From the NCBI GenBank assembly GCA_013306675.1, contig JABLUY010000049.1:1-64000 (forward strand): a stretch of DNA of 64,000 nt, written 5' to 3'. The position numbers were made by a program, and so were the translations under genes. Source of the DNA: Thraustochytrium sp. TN22. Its lineage: Eukaryota; Sar; Bigyra; Thraustochytrida; Thraustochytriidae. Shown here one piece after another: positions 45,500 to 55,872 of this stretch. How positions within the stretch are numbered: position 1 is the first letter of the stretch; the number at the start of each line of letters is the position of its first letter. The notes under the pieces are model-generated. The model was given only the letters and a program-made list of their open reading frames with translations. It had not been told where the DNA came from and ran no database searches.

Positions 45500-48400
45500 T
45501 TAACGTTCGAGGACGACGCCAGTTCCCTGGACAGGAACGTGTGCTTCCTCCGTCTTGGCAGGGACGCCTGCTTCCTCCATCTTGAGAATATGTATCATGC
45601 CGGATGCATCTGCGAGGACGATTGTTATGCCCCGAAGCACGCAACGACGAATGCGATGTTCCGTCCTGAAGCCAACCCAACCGTCGCCGGGCATGATCTG
45701 GTGTCCGTGCGATATTTTGAGGGTGCTGCAATGCTCGGCGTTCGCGCTCGACGTCGCAACTTGCGCGTCGACTTGCGCGTAGGACTGCAAGTCCCAGTGT
45801 AGGGCCTTGCCGGACTCATCCTCGCTGGAGACGATGCCGTCGGCCAAAGTCAGGCTCGTGACTGCTGAGGTGTGCCCCGCAAGCACGCGCAGCAGGTCGC
45901 CGGTGCGAGAGTCCCACACGCGCACCGTCTTGTCTGAGGATCCAGACACGACCCGGTCGCCTTGAACAGCGACAGACTTGACGTGTGACGCGTGCCCGGT
46001 GAGCACGTGCAGTGGGTCGCCGGTGCGAGCGCTCCATACGCGCACCGTGTCGTCGTCAGACCCAGAGACGACCAGGTCACCGTCCAGAGCCACACAAGTG
46101 ATAGCACCTGTGTGGCCCTCGAGCACGTGCAGCTCATTGCCGGCGTGAGCGTCCAACACGCGCACCGTCTTGTCGTGCGAGCCAGCGACGACCAGGTCGT
46201 CATCCAACGCCACACTGAAGGCTTCTTCCGCGCGGCCCTCGAGAATATGCAACTGGTCGCCGGTGCGAGCATCCCACACGCGCACCGTGTTGTCCCACGC
46301 CCCAGACACGATCCGGTCGCCGTACAAGGCCACGCTGGAGACGTGGGATACATGTCCCTTGAGCACGTGCAGCAGGTCGCGAGTGTGAGCATCCCAGACC
46401 CAGATTGTGTCGTCCCACGAGCCAGACGCGATCCAGCCGCCACCCAGAGCCACACTGCCGACCCAGGTCGTGTGCCCCTCGAGCACGTGCAGTTGCTTGC
46501 CGGTGTGCGCGTCCCACACGCGGACCGTGGTGTCCCTGCCCCCGGACACAATCCAGTCGCCGTCGAACGCCACGCATTCGAGTTTGTCCGTGTGCCCCTC
46601 GAGCACACGAAGCTGGTCGCCGGTGCGAGGGTCCCAGACGCGCACCGTGTGGTCCCAGGACGCAGATATGATCCGGTCGCCGTCGAAAACCACGCTGGTG
46701 ATGGCGTCCGTGTGGCCCTCGAAGACATGCAGCTGCTCGCCGGTGCGGGCGTTCCACAGACGCACCGTATTGTCGTCCGAGGAGTCCCAGTCGCCAGAGC
46801 CAGTCACGATCCTGTCGCCGGTGACAGCCACGCTCGTGACAGCGCGCTTGTGACCCTCGAGAAGGAGCAGCTGTTCGCCGCTGCGAGCATCCCACACGCG
46901 CGCCGTCTTGTCCAAGGACGCGGACACGATGCGGTCGCCATTCAGAGCCACGTTGAAGATGTACGCCGCGTGCCCTTCGAGCAGGTGCAGCTGCTCGCCG
47001 GTGTGTGCGTTCCACACGCGCACCGAGCGGTCCGAAGACCCGGCCACGATCCGATCGCCATCCACAGCCACGCCGGTGAAGTAGTTGGAGTGGTCATTGA
47101 GCATCTGCAGAAGCGGAACGCGTGGCGGTTCGAGGGACTGCTTGACTGGGCGGAGCCATGGCCTTTGCGGCGGTCGCAACGTGCGTCGCAGGGGGTGTTC
47201 TGGGTCGCCGATGCGCGCAAGAACCTCGCCGGCGAGCCGGTCAGGGTCGGTGGTGAGGCTAAGCAAGGCCTTTGTAAGGAGTCGGGGCGTGTCGCTCTGG
47301 TCATCGAGCTCGGTCCGCTGGGCATCGAGCAGGACGGCCTCGACGAAGATGTAGCGCTCATCGGCCGAGGGCTTCGCCGAGAGGACGTCATGAACCCAGT
47401 TGAAGTCGTCGAGCAGCGCGCGGGCCTCATTGAGCTTGCCGCTCTCTGTGAGGTGGAAAATGATGTGCTTGAGCACGAAGACGTTGGCGTTGGGGTTGGC
47501 GAGGAGGATTTCGGCGAGCGTGGCGTGACCTTGGCTGCGATCGACCAGGAGCTTCTTGCGCGCACGACCCGGGTCGGTGAGGAAGTCGGGCATGGACTTG
47601 TGGATGAAGCGCACCGTGGTGGCGTCCACGTCGAGGAGCTGCGTGGCGCCTGCGAGCACGTCCTCGGCTTTTGCGATGTCGAGGCCGAGAACCGAGGCCG
47701 CGATGCTGACGGGCAACGGGTCGCGCGCTGCGCACATGGCGCCGAGAAGGGCGTGGTAGATCTTGGTGTTGCCATGCAGCGGGCCGTCGAGCAGCCTCTC
47801 AAAGTACTCCTCATACATGGCGTCGAGGCCGTCGGGGAAGAGGCCGGTCAGCTGAGCGGCGGTGAGGTCCTTCTCGCCGTCCTCCCTGAGCTTGCTGTGG
47901 AGCATGGCGGCGTACAAGAAGAGGCCCTGCGCGCTCGCTTCGAGCTGCGGCATGGCGGCCTCGAGCTCTGCATCGTTGGCCACGAAGGGCGCGAGCTTGG
48001 CGCGAAGGAAGTTTGCAATGTCGGCTTTGTTGCGCTCGTCGTCGAGATCGAGCGTGACCGTGTCGTAGTGGCGCAGGCGCTGGCCGATCTCGTCCTCAGG
48101 CCTCGAAGCGACGAGGAGGCCAAGCCAGTCCGGCGTGTTTTTCCACTCCTGGCGAATGATGCGGAAGAGCGCGTCGCGCTGCTCGGGGTCGGCTTCGTCG
48201 AGCGCATCGAGCGCCACGACGACGCGCGTTGCGGGCCTGTCGACCTTGGAGCACGGCTCGACGATGATGCGCCTGAACAGTGTGAGCGGGTCGGTCTGTT
48301 TGCCGGCGTTGGCGATGAGCTCTGGCGTGTACTGGTCGCGCAGGCCCGGGACGGCCGCGGCGAGCTGGTTGGCGATGCTGCGCAGGCACACCAGCACGTC

Positions 48401-49732
48401 CTTGGCGTCATCGTCCAGGTAGCGGAAGAAGTGAGCGGCGCCCATGACCCAGGGCTGAAAGTCGGGCAGGCGCTGGGAGATGCTGGTCGCGATGGACCGC
48501 TTGGGCTGCATGGGCATGGCGAAGCCAAGCAGAGGGGCGCAGAGCGTGGCGATCGTGACGGACTTGCCGGCACCGGCAGGGCCGACCATGGCCATGATGC
48601 GCGCGCCTCCGCCGAGCTTCTTGGCCCAGTCCGCGACCTCGCCGAGAACCCAGAGGCGCGTTCCGGCCTCGTATTCGAGCGCCTTCTTGCGGGCGTCAAA
48701 GCAAAAGTCGTAGCCGAGCTCGAAGGGGGGCGAGCGCGACAACGGCAGGCTGGCCTCGACGCAGACCTTGGCCACGCTGGTAAATGTGCCCAAGCCGGTC
48801 CACCACAACAGGTTCATGCTGCGCGATGCCAAGCCTAGTCTCTTGGCCCAGTTGATGACCTCGCTCAGGATCCAGGGGCGGGGTGCGTCCTCGTGCTCGA
48901 CCGTGAGCGCCTGGTTGCGGTCCTCCTCCACCAGGGTCGTGGCGGGCGTGTCGATGCCGGCCTTGTCTTGAATCATCTCGACGAGGTAGTACATGTACTC
49001 CTCGAACGCCTCGTCCTCGTCTTGGGAGAAGTCGAGATAGAGGTCGTCCTGGAAGATCATGCCGACGGCGCCAGTCCAGTCTCTTTGGCGCGGGATGGCC
49101 GGCTCCATGACGACGGCCAGCATATGTGCTGGCTTGAGGCGAGCGGCATGGCGGAACTCGAGCTGGCAGTTGTCCGTCTTGTCGCCACTGTTGACGACCT
49201 CGAAGTACGTCTTGGAAAGGCATGCAACGAAGACGTCACAGTCCTGGATTGAGCTGCTCATGAAGTTGATGATATCGCCCTTGACGTTGTAGTGGTCCAG
49301 AATCACTCTGATTTGCAGCGTTGGAAGACGCGCATGGAGCCAGTCGGTCATTTTCTTCACACGCTGGTGATTGTCGCGGCCGAGCTCGTCCTTGCCCCAC
49401 TTGTGGGAGAAGAAGACCACCACGGTCTTGTCGTGCTCCGTCGTTGGCGCCTGAGCGGAGTCCGGGTCCACCGCGCGAGGCCACGCCACCAGCCAGTAGC
49501 GTGCGAGCAGCAAGCTTGCGGTAGTGGCGTTGGGGGGAGCCTTGAATGAGGCGTCGGGGGCCGCCTTGAGCGAGGCGTCTCGGGGCGCGACCGGGGCGTC
49601 TCGTGGCGCGATCGGGGCGTCTCGGGGCGCGACCGAGGCTTCGGGCGCCTTGAGCGAGGCGTCCGGCGCCTTGAGCGAGGCGTTGGGCGCCGCGACTGAG
49701 GCGTCGAACGCCGCGGGGTCTTTGCCGTCCAT
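45500..49732 (-). CDS. TIR-NACHT-WD40 STAND protein, copy B (NLR-like)
   Basis: The product has 1410 residues in one exon; the start at 49732 is equivalent to copy A's. It has the same domains in the same order: TIR with VVVFFSHKWG and DNCQLEFRHA (Cys189, Glu192), P-loop GPAGAGKS (384-391), Walker B, eleven WD40 repeats and a tail. Large parts are identical in protein to copy A, including most of the NACHT and WD40 repeats 7-11. Differences: a longer leader (about 30 extra residues of DASLKAP and APRDAP repeats), a diverged TIR-NACHT linker (about 285-330), WD40 repeats 5 and 6, and a nine-residue addition in the C-terminal tail. Copy and leader point to a recent segmental duplication with local divergence. 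It shares its proximal promoter sequence with copy A. Confidence 0.9.
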   Translation of the reverse strand: MDGKDPAAFDASVAAPNASLKAPDASLKAPEASVAPRDAPIAPRDAPVAPRDASLKAAPDASFKAPPNATTASLLLARYWLVAWPRAVDPDSAQAPTTEHDKTVVVFFSHKWGKDELGRDNHQRVKKMTDWLHARLPTLQIRVILDHYNVKGDIINFMSSSIQDCDVFVACLSKTYFEVVNSGDKTDNCQLEFRHAARLKPAHMLAVVMEPAIPRQRDWTGAVGMIFQDDLYLDFSQDEDEAFEEYMYYLVEMIQDKAGIDTPATTLVEEDRNQALTVEHEDAPRPWILSEVINWAKRLGLASRSMNLLWWTGLGTFTSVAKVCVEASLPLSRSPPFELGYDFCFDARKKALEYEAGTRLWVLGEVADWAKKLGGGARIMAMVGPAGAGKSVTIATLCAPLLGFAMPMQPKRSIATSISQRLPDFQPWVMGAAHFFRYLDDDAKDVLVCLRSIANQLAAAVPGLRDQYTPELIANAGKQTDPLTLFRRIIVEPCSKVDRPATRVVVALDALDEADPEQRDALFRIIRQEWKNTPDWLGLLVASRPEDEIGQRLRHYDTVTLDLDDERNKADIANFLRAKLAPFVANDAELEAAMPQLEASAQGLFLYAAMLHSKLREDGEKDLTAAQLTGLFPDGLDAMYEEYFERLLDGPLHGNTKIYHALLGAMCAARDPLPVSIAASVLGLDIAKAEDVLAGATQLLDVDATTVRFIHKSMPDFLTDPGRARKKLLVDRSQGHATLAEILLANPNANVFVLKHIIFHLTESGKLNEARALLDDFNWVHDVLSAKPSADERYIFVEAVLLDAQRTELDDQSDTPRLLTKALLSLTTDPDRLAGEVLARIGDPEHPLRRTLRPPQRPWLRPVKQSLEPPRVPLLQMLNDHSNYFTGVAVDGDRIVAGSSDRSVRVWNAHTGEQLHLLEGHAAYIFNVALNGDRIVSASLDKTARVWDARSGEQLLLLEGHKRAVTSVAVTGDRIVTGSGDWDSSDDNTVRLWNARTGEQLHVFEGHTDAITSVVFDGDRIISASWDHTVRVWDPRTGDQLRVLEGHTDKLECVAFDGDWIVSGGRDTTVRVWDAHTGKQLHVLEGHTTWVGSVALGGGWIASGSWDDTIWVWDAHTRDLLHVLKGHVSHVSSVALYGDRIVSGAWDNTVRVWDARTGDQLHILEGRAEEAFSVALDDDLVVAGSHDKTVRVLDAHAGNELHVLEGHTGAITCVALDGDLVVSGSDDDTVRVWSARTGDPLHVLTGHASHVKSVAVQGDRVVSGSSDKTVRVWDSRTGDLLRVLAGHTSAVTSLTLADGIVSSEDESGKALHWDLQSYAQVDAQVATSSANAEHCSTLKISHGHQIMPGDGWVGFRTEHRIRRCVLRGITIVLADASGMIHILKMEEAGVPAKTEEAHVPVQGTGVVLER

Positions 49733-50940
49733 CGCTGCAGCAGCAGCAATTTCCACGTTTTCGCGCGCAGCAAGCCCGCGCTCTCAGCTCGTACGCGAGC
49801 GAGGACGAGAGGTGCTGGCAGGCGCGCAGCGTCGCGTCGCGTCGCGTCGCGTCGCGTCGCGTCGCGTCCGGTCGCGGCGCGGCGCGGCACGGCACGGCAC
49901 GGCACGGCAGGTGCGAGCGCCTTCCCCCGCCCCGCCAGCCGCCGCAGCCGCGCACGACGCCGCGCACGACGCGGCGCACGACGCCGCGCGCTGCGCCGCC
50001 TCTCCGTCCCGGCGAGTGCGCTTGCAGAGTTGCAGGTTTGTTGTGGCCGAGCCTGGCCACGAACGAACGCGTGGCTGGAGCGCTGCTGATAGCGCGGGTG
50101 GGCCGCGGGTGCCTGGTATCCGAGTCCGCGCCACGCTCACTGTCAGGCCCGGCTATCCGGGTCATTGGACAGAGCGACCGCGAAAGTGGCACTAAGGGAG
50201 ACGGCGCGCGTGGTCTGCGGGTCTCATCGCGCCACGGCGGCGGCGACGCGCGTCCGTCGGGACCCGTCTCGTGCGCCGGGCGGCCCGGGCGGCCCAGCTC
50301 GGGCTCGTGGTCGCTGGCTGGATGGCGACGGCGAGACGCGAGCGCTGGCGCAGGCTGCAGGACGACGCAGGGAGGCGCACCGAGAATGCGCGGCGCGGCG
50401 CCGCTCTCAGGCTCACCGTGCTGGGCCGTGTGCTCGAAGTAACAGGGAGTAGGGAACTAGTGAGGAGCAGGAAGCACGCGGAAGCACGAGGAGACATCGG
50501 AGGGCCCCGGCGCGACGAGGCGCCTTCACAGTCTGCCAGGTTGTGCCATGCGCGCACCGGTCGCGCGCCCCGGACGCGCGCCGCCGGCCGGGCTCGTCGT
50601 CATGATCAAGATCGCAGAAGTCGGACTCGGAACCTCGAGTCGTCGCCGCGCTCTCGCCGCCAGGGCCCGGGTGCTTCCGGGTACTACGACGCCGCGTGCA
50701 GTGGTGCGCGGTCAAGCAGCTTCAAGCAGCTTCAAGCATTCCTAGGCGCTCCTAGGCTCGTCTGATCAGGTTCTTTGAGGCTCGGCTCCGAGGGGTCGCC
50801 CTCGGTAGTAGAAAGTACTTACGAGACTCGTCCGGCCACTTCTACCTACTTCTACTTCGGGACCGGGTGAGGCCACCTGAGGGCTACCTACAGCTGGGGC
50901 CGGGTCCGGTACAGCGGTAATTTGACTGAGACACATGAAA
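49733..50940. other. upstream region of STAND copy B with pentamer repeats
   Basis: The first about 180 bp are homologous to the copy A upstream region. Inserted in it is a GTCGC pentamer run (about 49830-49868), followed by GGCAC pentamers (about 49880-49912) and a GCACGACGC-type array (about 49950-49990). Weaker similarity to the copy A flank continues to about 50,450 (GACGGCGAGACGCGAGCGC compared with GACGGTGAGACGCGAGCTC). No gene is seen. Confidence 0.6.
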
Positions 50941-50949
50941 GGCGTTCAA

Positions 50950-51870
50950 GGACGAAGGATTGCTTCGTTGAGCTATGCTCGCGCTCTACTGCGCCTTGAC
51001 AAAGTCGGTGAGCTCCGCGGCTGCGTCTACTCCTCGGGCACGCTCTACACTGTATCAAAGAAGCTTTCTTTTTCACTTTGATCTTCGCTTTGAAGGCTTT
51101 TGCGTGTAATACCCGGCTCCACCAAGCTCGCGCTGTATTGGGTCAAGAGCACGCTTCTTGGGGCTCGCGGGTGCGTCTAGTTCTTGCGCATGCCCTTGTG
51201 CACTTGGCTGCTCTCCGTGGCCGTCTATATTGCTCGATGGTAAACCTCGAGGCCGACCCCGCTGAAGGTGCTCGCTTTGGAGAGTCGTGCTCGCGCTGTA
51301 CTGCGCCTAGAGCACGCTCACTGCGCTTCGCAGGTGCGCCTACTTCTTGCGTACGCTCTGCGCTGCGCTTCGCTGCTCTCCGTGGCCATCTCGATTGCTC
51401 AATGGTCGACCTCGAGGCCGACCCCGATGAAGATGCTCACTTTGGAAAGCCGTGCTCGCGCTGCGTTGCGCCTAGAGCACGCTCATTGCGCTTCACAGAT
51501 GCGCCTACTTCGTGTGCACGCTCCGCGCTGCGCTTGATTGCTCTCCGTGGCCGTCTTGATTGCTGAATGGTCAACCTCGAGGCCGGTCCCGCTGAAGATG
51601 CTCGCTTTGGAGAGCCGTGCTCGCGCTGAACTGCGCCTAGAGCACGCTCACTGCGCTTCGCGGGTGCGCCTACTCCATGCACACGCTCCGGACTGCGTTT
51701 GCGGCTCTCCCTGGCCGTCTTTATTGCTCAGTGACCAACCTCGGTCCCTGATGAAGATCCTTACTTTGAAGGGCCGTGCTCGCGTTGTACTGGGCCTAGA
51801 GCACGCTCCCTGGGACTCGCGGGTGTGCTTACAGTTAGTCCTCGGATACGTTCACCGTTGCGTTTGCTTG
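50950..51870. repeat. 165-bp tandem repeat array
   Basis: The landmark AGAGCACGC recurs at about 51144, 51309, 51474, 51639 and 51798 (spacing 165, 165, 165, 159), with a more diverged first unit near 50990. Units share CTCCGTGGCCGTCT and CCTCGAGGCCGACC blocks. The period is a multiple of three, so long open frames run through it on both strands, but codon content is unremarkable and no protein family is suggested. I take it as a satellite-like array. Confidence 0.8.
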
Positions 51871-52095
51871 CTCTCCGCGGCCTTCGTTTTGCTCTGCTGC
51901 CTGCCGCACAGCATTCTCGTCACGATGGAAGTGCTTCCAGCGGCGGAGACGGAAGCGACAACGACGTCAGGAACAAGAATGCTTTGGTAATTTTCCATAC
52001 CTGCGCGTCTGCGTGGCCTTGCGACACCGTCTCGAGCTCCTCCGGGGATGTGAATACCCACAGCCAGATGATCGAGACAATAATCAAGGCGCAGC

Positions 52096-52386
52096 TTGAG
52101 GAGTGTGGTCCGGTCGAAGGTCGAACAGATCATCAAGCAGAGCGATCCTGTCGACCAGGACGCTGGCGATATCGGTGTCATGCTCAAGCGGCTTGGGAAG
52201 CTCCCAATCCCAGCAGCCTGGTGCTTTAAGTCAGACAACCAGAACGGGCGCTTGAAGCTCGTCTTCGAGGTCTTCACGCATGTCCACGCAACGGATGGAA
52301 CAACCGCGAGCACGGAGAGCATGTTCTCTAGAGCCGGACTCGTCAAGTATCTACTTCTACAGCACGCCCGGACCCAAGAGATATAA
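52096..52386 (+). pseudogene. possible remnant of a hAT-type DNA transposase C-terminus
   Basis: A 96-residue frame includes AWCFKSDNQNGRL and, 23 residues on, TTASTESMFSRAG. The hAT dimerisation domain has a Trp followed about 30 residues later by a [ST]-x-x-ER-x-FS-x-AG block, so spacing and residues fit loosely, but the rest of the domain is not evident and the Arg is missing. It sits beside a tandem array and gene-poor DNA. It could equally be chance. An AT-rich GAGATATAAAATAC stretch follows the stop. Confidence 0.25.
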
Positions 52387-52630
52387 AATACACCAAATTA
52401 CTACCGCAGCGCCCCGAGTCCGCTACTAGGGCGACTCCGAGCCTCGGACGGCTCGTCGCGGCTCGTCGAGCGAGTTCGCGGCGATTCGTGGCAATGCGCG
52501 TCAGTTCACGCCACTAGCTAGCTAGGGAACGCTCCGGCGCTCCGGCCACGGCTGGCGTGACGCCTCCTCGCGAGCAACCAAGCTGGCCTTGTCTACCGGC
52601 ACGCCTTAGGCCTGGTGCAGCCAAAGCGCA

Positions 52631-53037
52631 TCATCGCCAAGGAGAGCGTTCAAGTTTGTCTTTGTCTTGTGCAAACGCCGCGACGAACTCGTCTACATTC
52701 GAGAACCCTAGCACAAGAAGGCCGTGACGATGCTCGTGCGCTGTCGCTGGTGTGTGCGCTGAAAATTGCAGTCTGACGAGGACATAGACCAACTCGCCAA
52801 GCGCGGCCTTCATCACGTGCTGGGACGTTGACGCCGGAAAGCTGCGTGTGCCACTGCAAGGCAGCTTGCGTGGTCCAGCGGCGCACCACCGCCATCTGCG
52901 GCGCGCAAAAGAGTCAGCTCCACCAATGAGAGATCGTCGCAGGGGCGCTCGTCGCGCACCACGCAAACATCCAGCCTGCAGGCCACTCTGCGCATCAGAC
53001 ATCGATCGAATGAGTCAGAAGAAGATCCAGACAGCAA
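52631..53037 (-). pseudogene. unidentified coding-like fragment
   Basis: Two overlapping minus-strand frames look protein-like in turn: an upstream part with CVVRDERPCDDLSLVELTLL and a downstream part with ALGELVYVLVRLQFSAHTPA and LGFSNVDEFVAAFAQDKDKL. Neither has a convincing start, and no family is recognised. It may be a decayed gene, an unannotated spliced gene, or chance in GC-rich DNA. Confidence 0.25.
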
Positions 53038-54267
53038 ACCCTAGCTAGCTGAGTGACGATCGCGGCTTGAGTCAAGCACGTCACGTCCTGCACATCCGGC
53101 CACGCTCCCAACAGGTCAAAGGCATCTTCAGCTCCGCGTCGGCAGGCCCAAGCTGAAGGCGGCAAGCCCCGCCGGTGAGTACCTGCCCGCCGAACTGTCA
53201 CGAAGACGCTCGGCTTCGGTGGTGGCTTCCGAGCAGATTGGCCGATGGCGCCGTGCTTGCAAGTTGCAAGACGGGCCTCAGCTCGTCACTGAGCTGGAGT
53301 TTTCGGCGACGCCGTTTGTCCGTGCGGCCACGACGGGTCGGCGCTCGTGTGGCGGTTGCTCTCACACAGTCCGTGTCAGTGAGTCAGTCAGACGTCAGTC
53401 GGTAAGTTGTTACTCGCTCAGGCTGCCCCTGAGCCACCAGTGAGGCGGGCGAGGGCGAGGCTCGGCGAGGCTCGCGTCCTCGGCCCTCGGCCCTTTCTGC
53501 CCCTTTCTTTCGCACCACGGTATCTTCGAGCTGGCCGGATGTGGCTGCTTGCCTGCTTCCGAGCCATAAATCGCCATGGCGTGGTGGGATCTGGAGGTAA
53601 CGGTAGCTCGCGCGGCACGAGTCTCGCCTCGCGCCGTCGCGCCACCGCGCCAGCCCGCTCAAGGCTGGAGCCGCCCCGGCCGCTCGCTGCACTGGCGCAG
53701 TGGCACTCTCACGTACCGCGCGGTCCGGGCAGCTCCGGCCCCCTTGCCCACTGCGCGCCTGCCGCGGGCCGCCCCCCCTGGCTCCACTGGCGACGCCGCC
53801 CCCCGCGCTGGCCGGCGAGCCGCCAGAGGCGCGCCCCCCCAACGGGGCCCGCGCAGAGGCGGGGTGCGCCCCCCGGCGCCTCTGGCGGTGCGCCCACCAC
53901 AGCGCAGCACACGCCGGCGCACGGGCGGTGTCCGCCGGTCGCGGGACCGGCGGCGAGTCTGCGCGGCGCGCGAGTTGGAGGTCGCGCGCGGCGCGCGGCG
54001 CGCGGCGAGCTGAGCGCGGCGGGCGCGCCCAGGCTCGGTGCACGGGCGCGGGCGCGCAGACCGGCATGCCAGTGGTGACGGCGTGGACGAGCCTCGGCGC
54101 AGAGCGCATTGCACTGGTGGCCGTCACCGCTGGGGAGCGGCGGTTCTTGAGCGCGAAACGCAGCGAAACGCAGAAGGAAGGAAGCCGGTGGTTGGGTCCG
54201 GCTCCGGCGCAGCGAAGAACTCCAAGCAAAGCAAAGCAAAGCAAGGCAAAGTCGGATCCTGTCTGAG
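53038..54267. other. GC-rich intergenic region before an Atg22-like gene
   Basis: No gene is supported. The region is rich in CCGGCG and GCGGGC low complexity on both strands. A (CAAAG/GCAAA)n run at about 54225-54250 lies just ahead of the Atg22-like start and may be part of its leader. Confidence 0.5.
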
Positions 54268-55872
54268 ATGGCGGCCATCGGCATGGGCGAGGAGGAGGTG
54301 GGCGGCGGCAAGTCGATGGGCGCCCGGCTGAGCGGGTGGTGCGGCAGCTTCGCGAGGGATAATGCGGAGGCGCGCGGGTTCGTGTTTACGGCGGCGGCGC
54401 GAGGCCCGGTGAGCGTGTACGCGTCGCTGTTCGCGAGCGTGGCCATCAATGCGTTCGCGCTGAGCGTGGCGGATTGCGAGGGCGAGGTGCTGGGCGGTCT
54501 GATCAAGGCGAGCTCGCTGGTGTCGTCGCTGGGCGCGGTGGAGGGCGTGGTGAACGCGGTGCTGAGCCCGCTGGTGGGCGCGTTTGCGGACCTGACGCCG
54601 CACCGCAAGCTGGGCATTGGGATTGGGTTCGTGGCGATGCTGGGCCTGGTGGTGGTGCAGGCGCTGCTGTGCCTGTCCAAGGACTCGGACAAGGTGGACC
54701 CATCGGACGAGACGGGCGAGACGCTGCTGCAGCGGCCGCTGTGGCAGTCGGAGGCCGGCCTCTTGGTGCTGTGCGTGAGCATCATCGTGCAGGTGGCTGC
54801 ATATGAGTTCACGGCGCTGCTGACGTTCACGTACGCGCCGGAGACGAGCCGCGACGACCTGCAGGTGACGCGGTACATTGGGCTCTCGTACACGTACGTG
54901 AACGCGATGCAGCTGCTGCTGGCCGCCGTGGTGACGCTGCTCTCGCTGCTGCTCGGGCTGAGCGCGCTGCAGCAGGCGTCGCTGGGCGCTGCGGTCGTGC
55001 TGGTGTTCTCGCTGAGCTGGCTCGTGCCGGGTTACCCTCTGCTGGGGGCGCGGCGCGTGGTGAGCAACGAGTTCAGCAAGGCGTGCTGCGGGCTGGCGCA
55101 CATGGGCAGCTCGGCGCGCGACATCTTCACCAAGTTCCCTGAGCTGGGCAAGTTTCTCATCTCTTGGGTGCTGTGCTCGGGCGCTGTGAGCTCGGTGGCC
55201 ATCCTCTCGACCTCGTACCTGCAGTTTCACCTGGGTTACTCGGGCACGACCACCTCGGCCATCATGTCGCTGGCACTGCTGTTTTCCGTCCCGGGCTCGC
55301 TGCTCACGCACCGGCTCACGCGCTACATGACGCTCAAGAGCATTTACATTCTCTTCAACGTGCTGTATGGTGTATCCTTTGTGCTGGGCCCGGCCGTGCT
55401 TGCCGCCGACGCTGTCCCGGTGAACGACCCGAACTCCACGGTGACCAAGACGCAGTACGGGTTTTGCGACGACGTCGAGGTGGGCGATTTCGAGGAGACC
55501 CAGCAGGAGGCGCCGGCTTATGTTTTCTACATTCTCATCATCTTCACCGTCACCTGGGGCACGCTTCTGGGCGCCACCTACGTGGCGGCCAACGCCGTTT
55601 ACAGTGCGCTCATTCCCGGTGGCAAGGAGAGCACGTACTTTGGCCTCAAGGTGACCTTTGCGAAGATTTTGACCTGGCTTCCACCTCTGCTCTTCACCAC
55701 CATCAACGAGAACTCCGACACGCTGCAGTGGGGCATTGTGCCGCTCGCGCCGCTCTTTATTCTCGCTGCCGTGGTTGCCTACTTTATCAACTTTGAAAAG
55801 GCCAAGCAGGACATTGCTCATACCATGCATCTCCGCCGTGGTGCTCAATGGGAGATCGATGAAGCGAAGTGA
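54268..55872 (+). CDS. Atg22-like major facilitator protein
   Basis: The product has 534 residues with about 12 hydrophobic segments. Landmarks of this local family are present: ARGPVSVYASLFASVAINAF in TM1, SPLVGAFADLTPHRK after TM3 (the loop that carries the MFS A-like signature D-x-x-P/G-x-R), and STSYLQFHLGYSGTTTSAI after a six-helix first half. A luminal loop has VPVNDPNSTVTKTQYGFC. Near the end are ALIPGGKESTYFGLKVTFAK and LTWLPPLLFTTINENSDTLQWG. Atg22 and relatives release amino acids from vacuoles; transport of other solutes is possible. The start (GAGATGGCGGCC) has good context. It faces STAND copy B across about 4.5 kb. The C-tail is short and charged. Confidence 0.75.
   Translation: MAAIGMGEEEVGGGKSMGARLSGWCGSFARDNAEARGFVFTAAARGPVSVYASLFASVAINAFALSVADCEGEVLGGLIKASSLVSSLGAVEGVVNAVLSPLVGAFADLTPHRKLGIGIGFVAMLGLVVVQALLCLSKDSDKVDPSDETGETLLQRPLWQSEAGLLVLCVSIIVQVAAYEFTALLTFTYAPETSRDDLQVTRYIGLSYTYVNAMQLLLAAVVTLLSLLLGLSALQQASLGAAVVLVFSLSWLVPGYPLLGARRVVSNEFSKACCGLAHMGSSARDIFTKFPELGKFLISWVLCSGAVSSVAILSTSYLQFHLGYSGTTTSAIMSLALLFSVPGSLLTHRLTRYMTLKSIYILFNVLYGVSFVLGPAVLAADAVPVNDPNSTVTKTQYGFCDDVEVGDFEETQQEAPAYVFYILIIFTVTWGTLLGATYVAANAVYSALIPGGKESTYFGLKVTFAKILTWLPPLLFTTINENSDTLQWGIVPLAPLFILAAVVAYFINFEKAKQDIAHTMHLRRGAQWEIDEAK

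Noticed and set aside
51078-51990. Long frames through the 165-bp array, which could be read as a repeat protein
   Set aside because: The period is a multiple of three, so stops are avoided on several frames at once. Codon content is not protein-like and no domain is recognisable.
53400-54260. Several 150-220 residue frames on both strands
   Set aside because: All are Pro/Arg/Ala-rich reading of GC-rich low-complexity DNA, overlapping each other in different frames without motifs.
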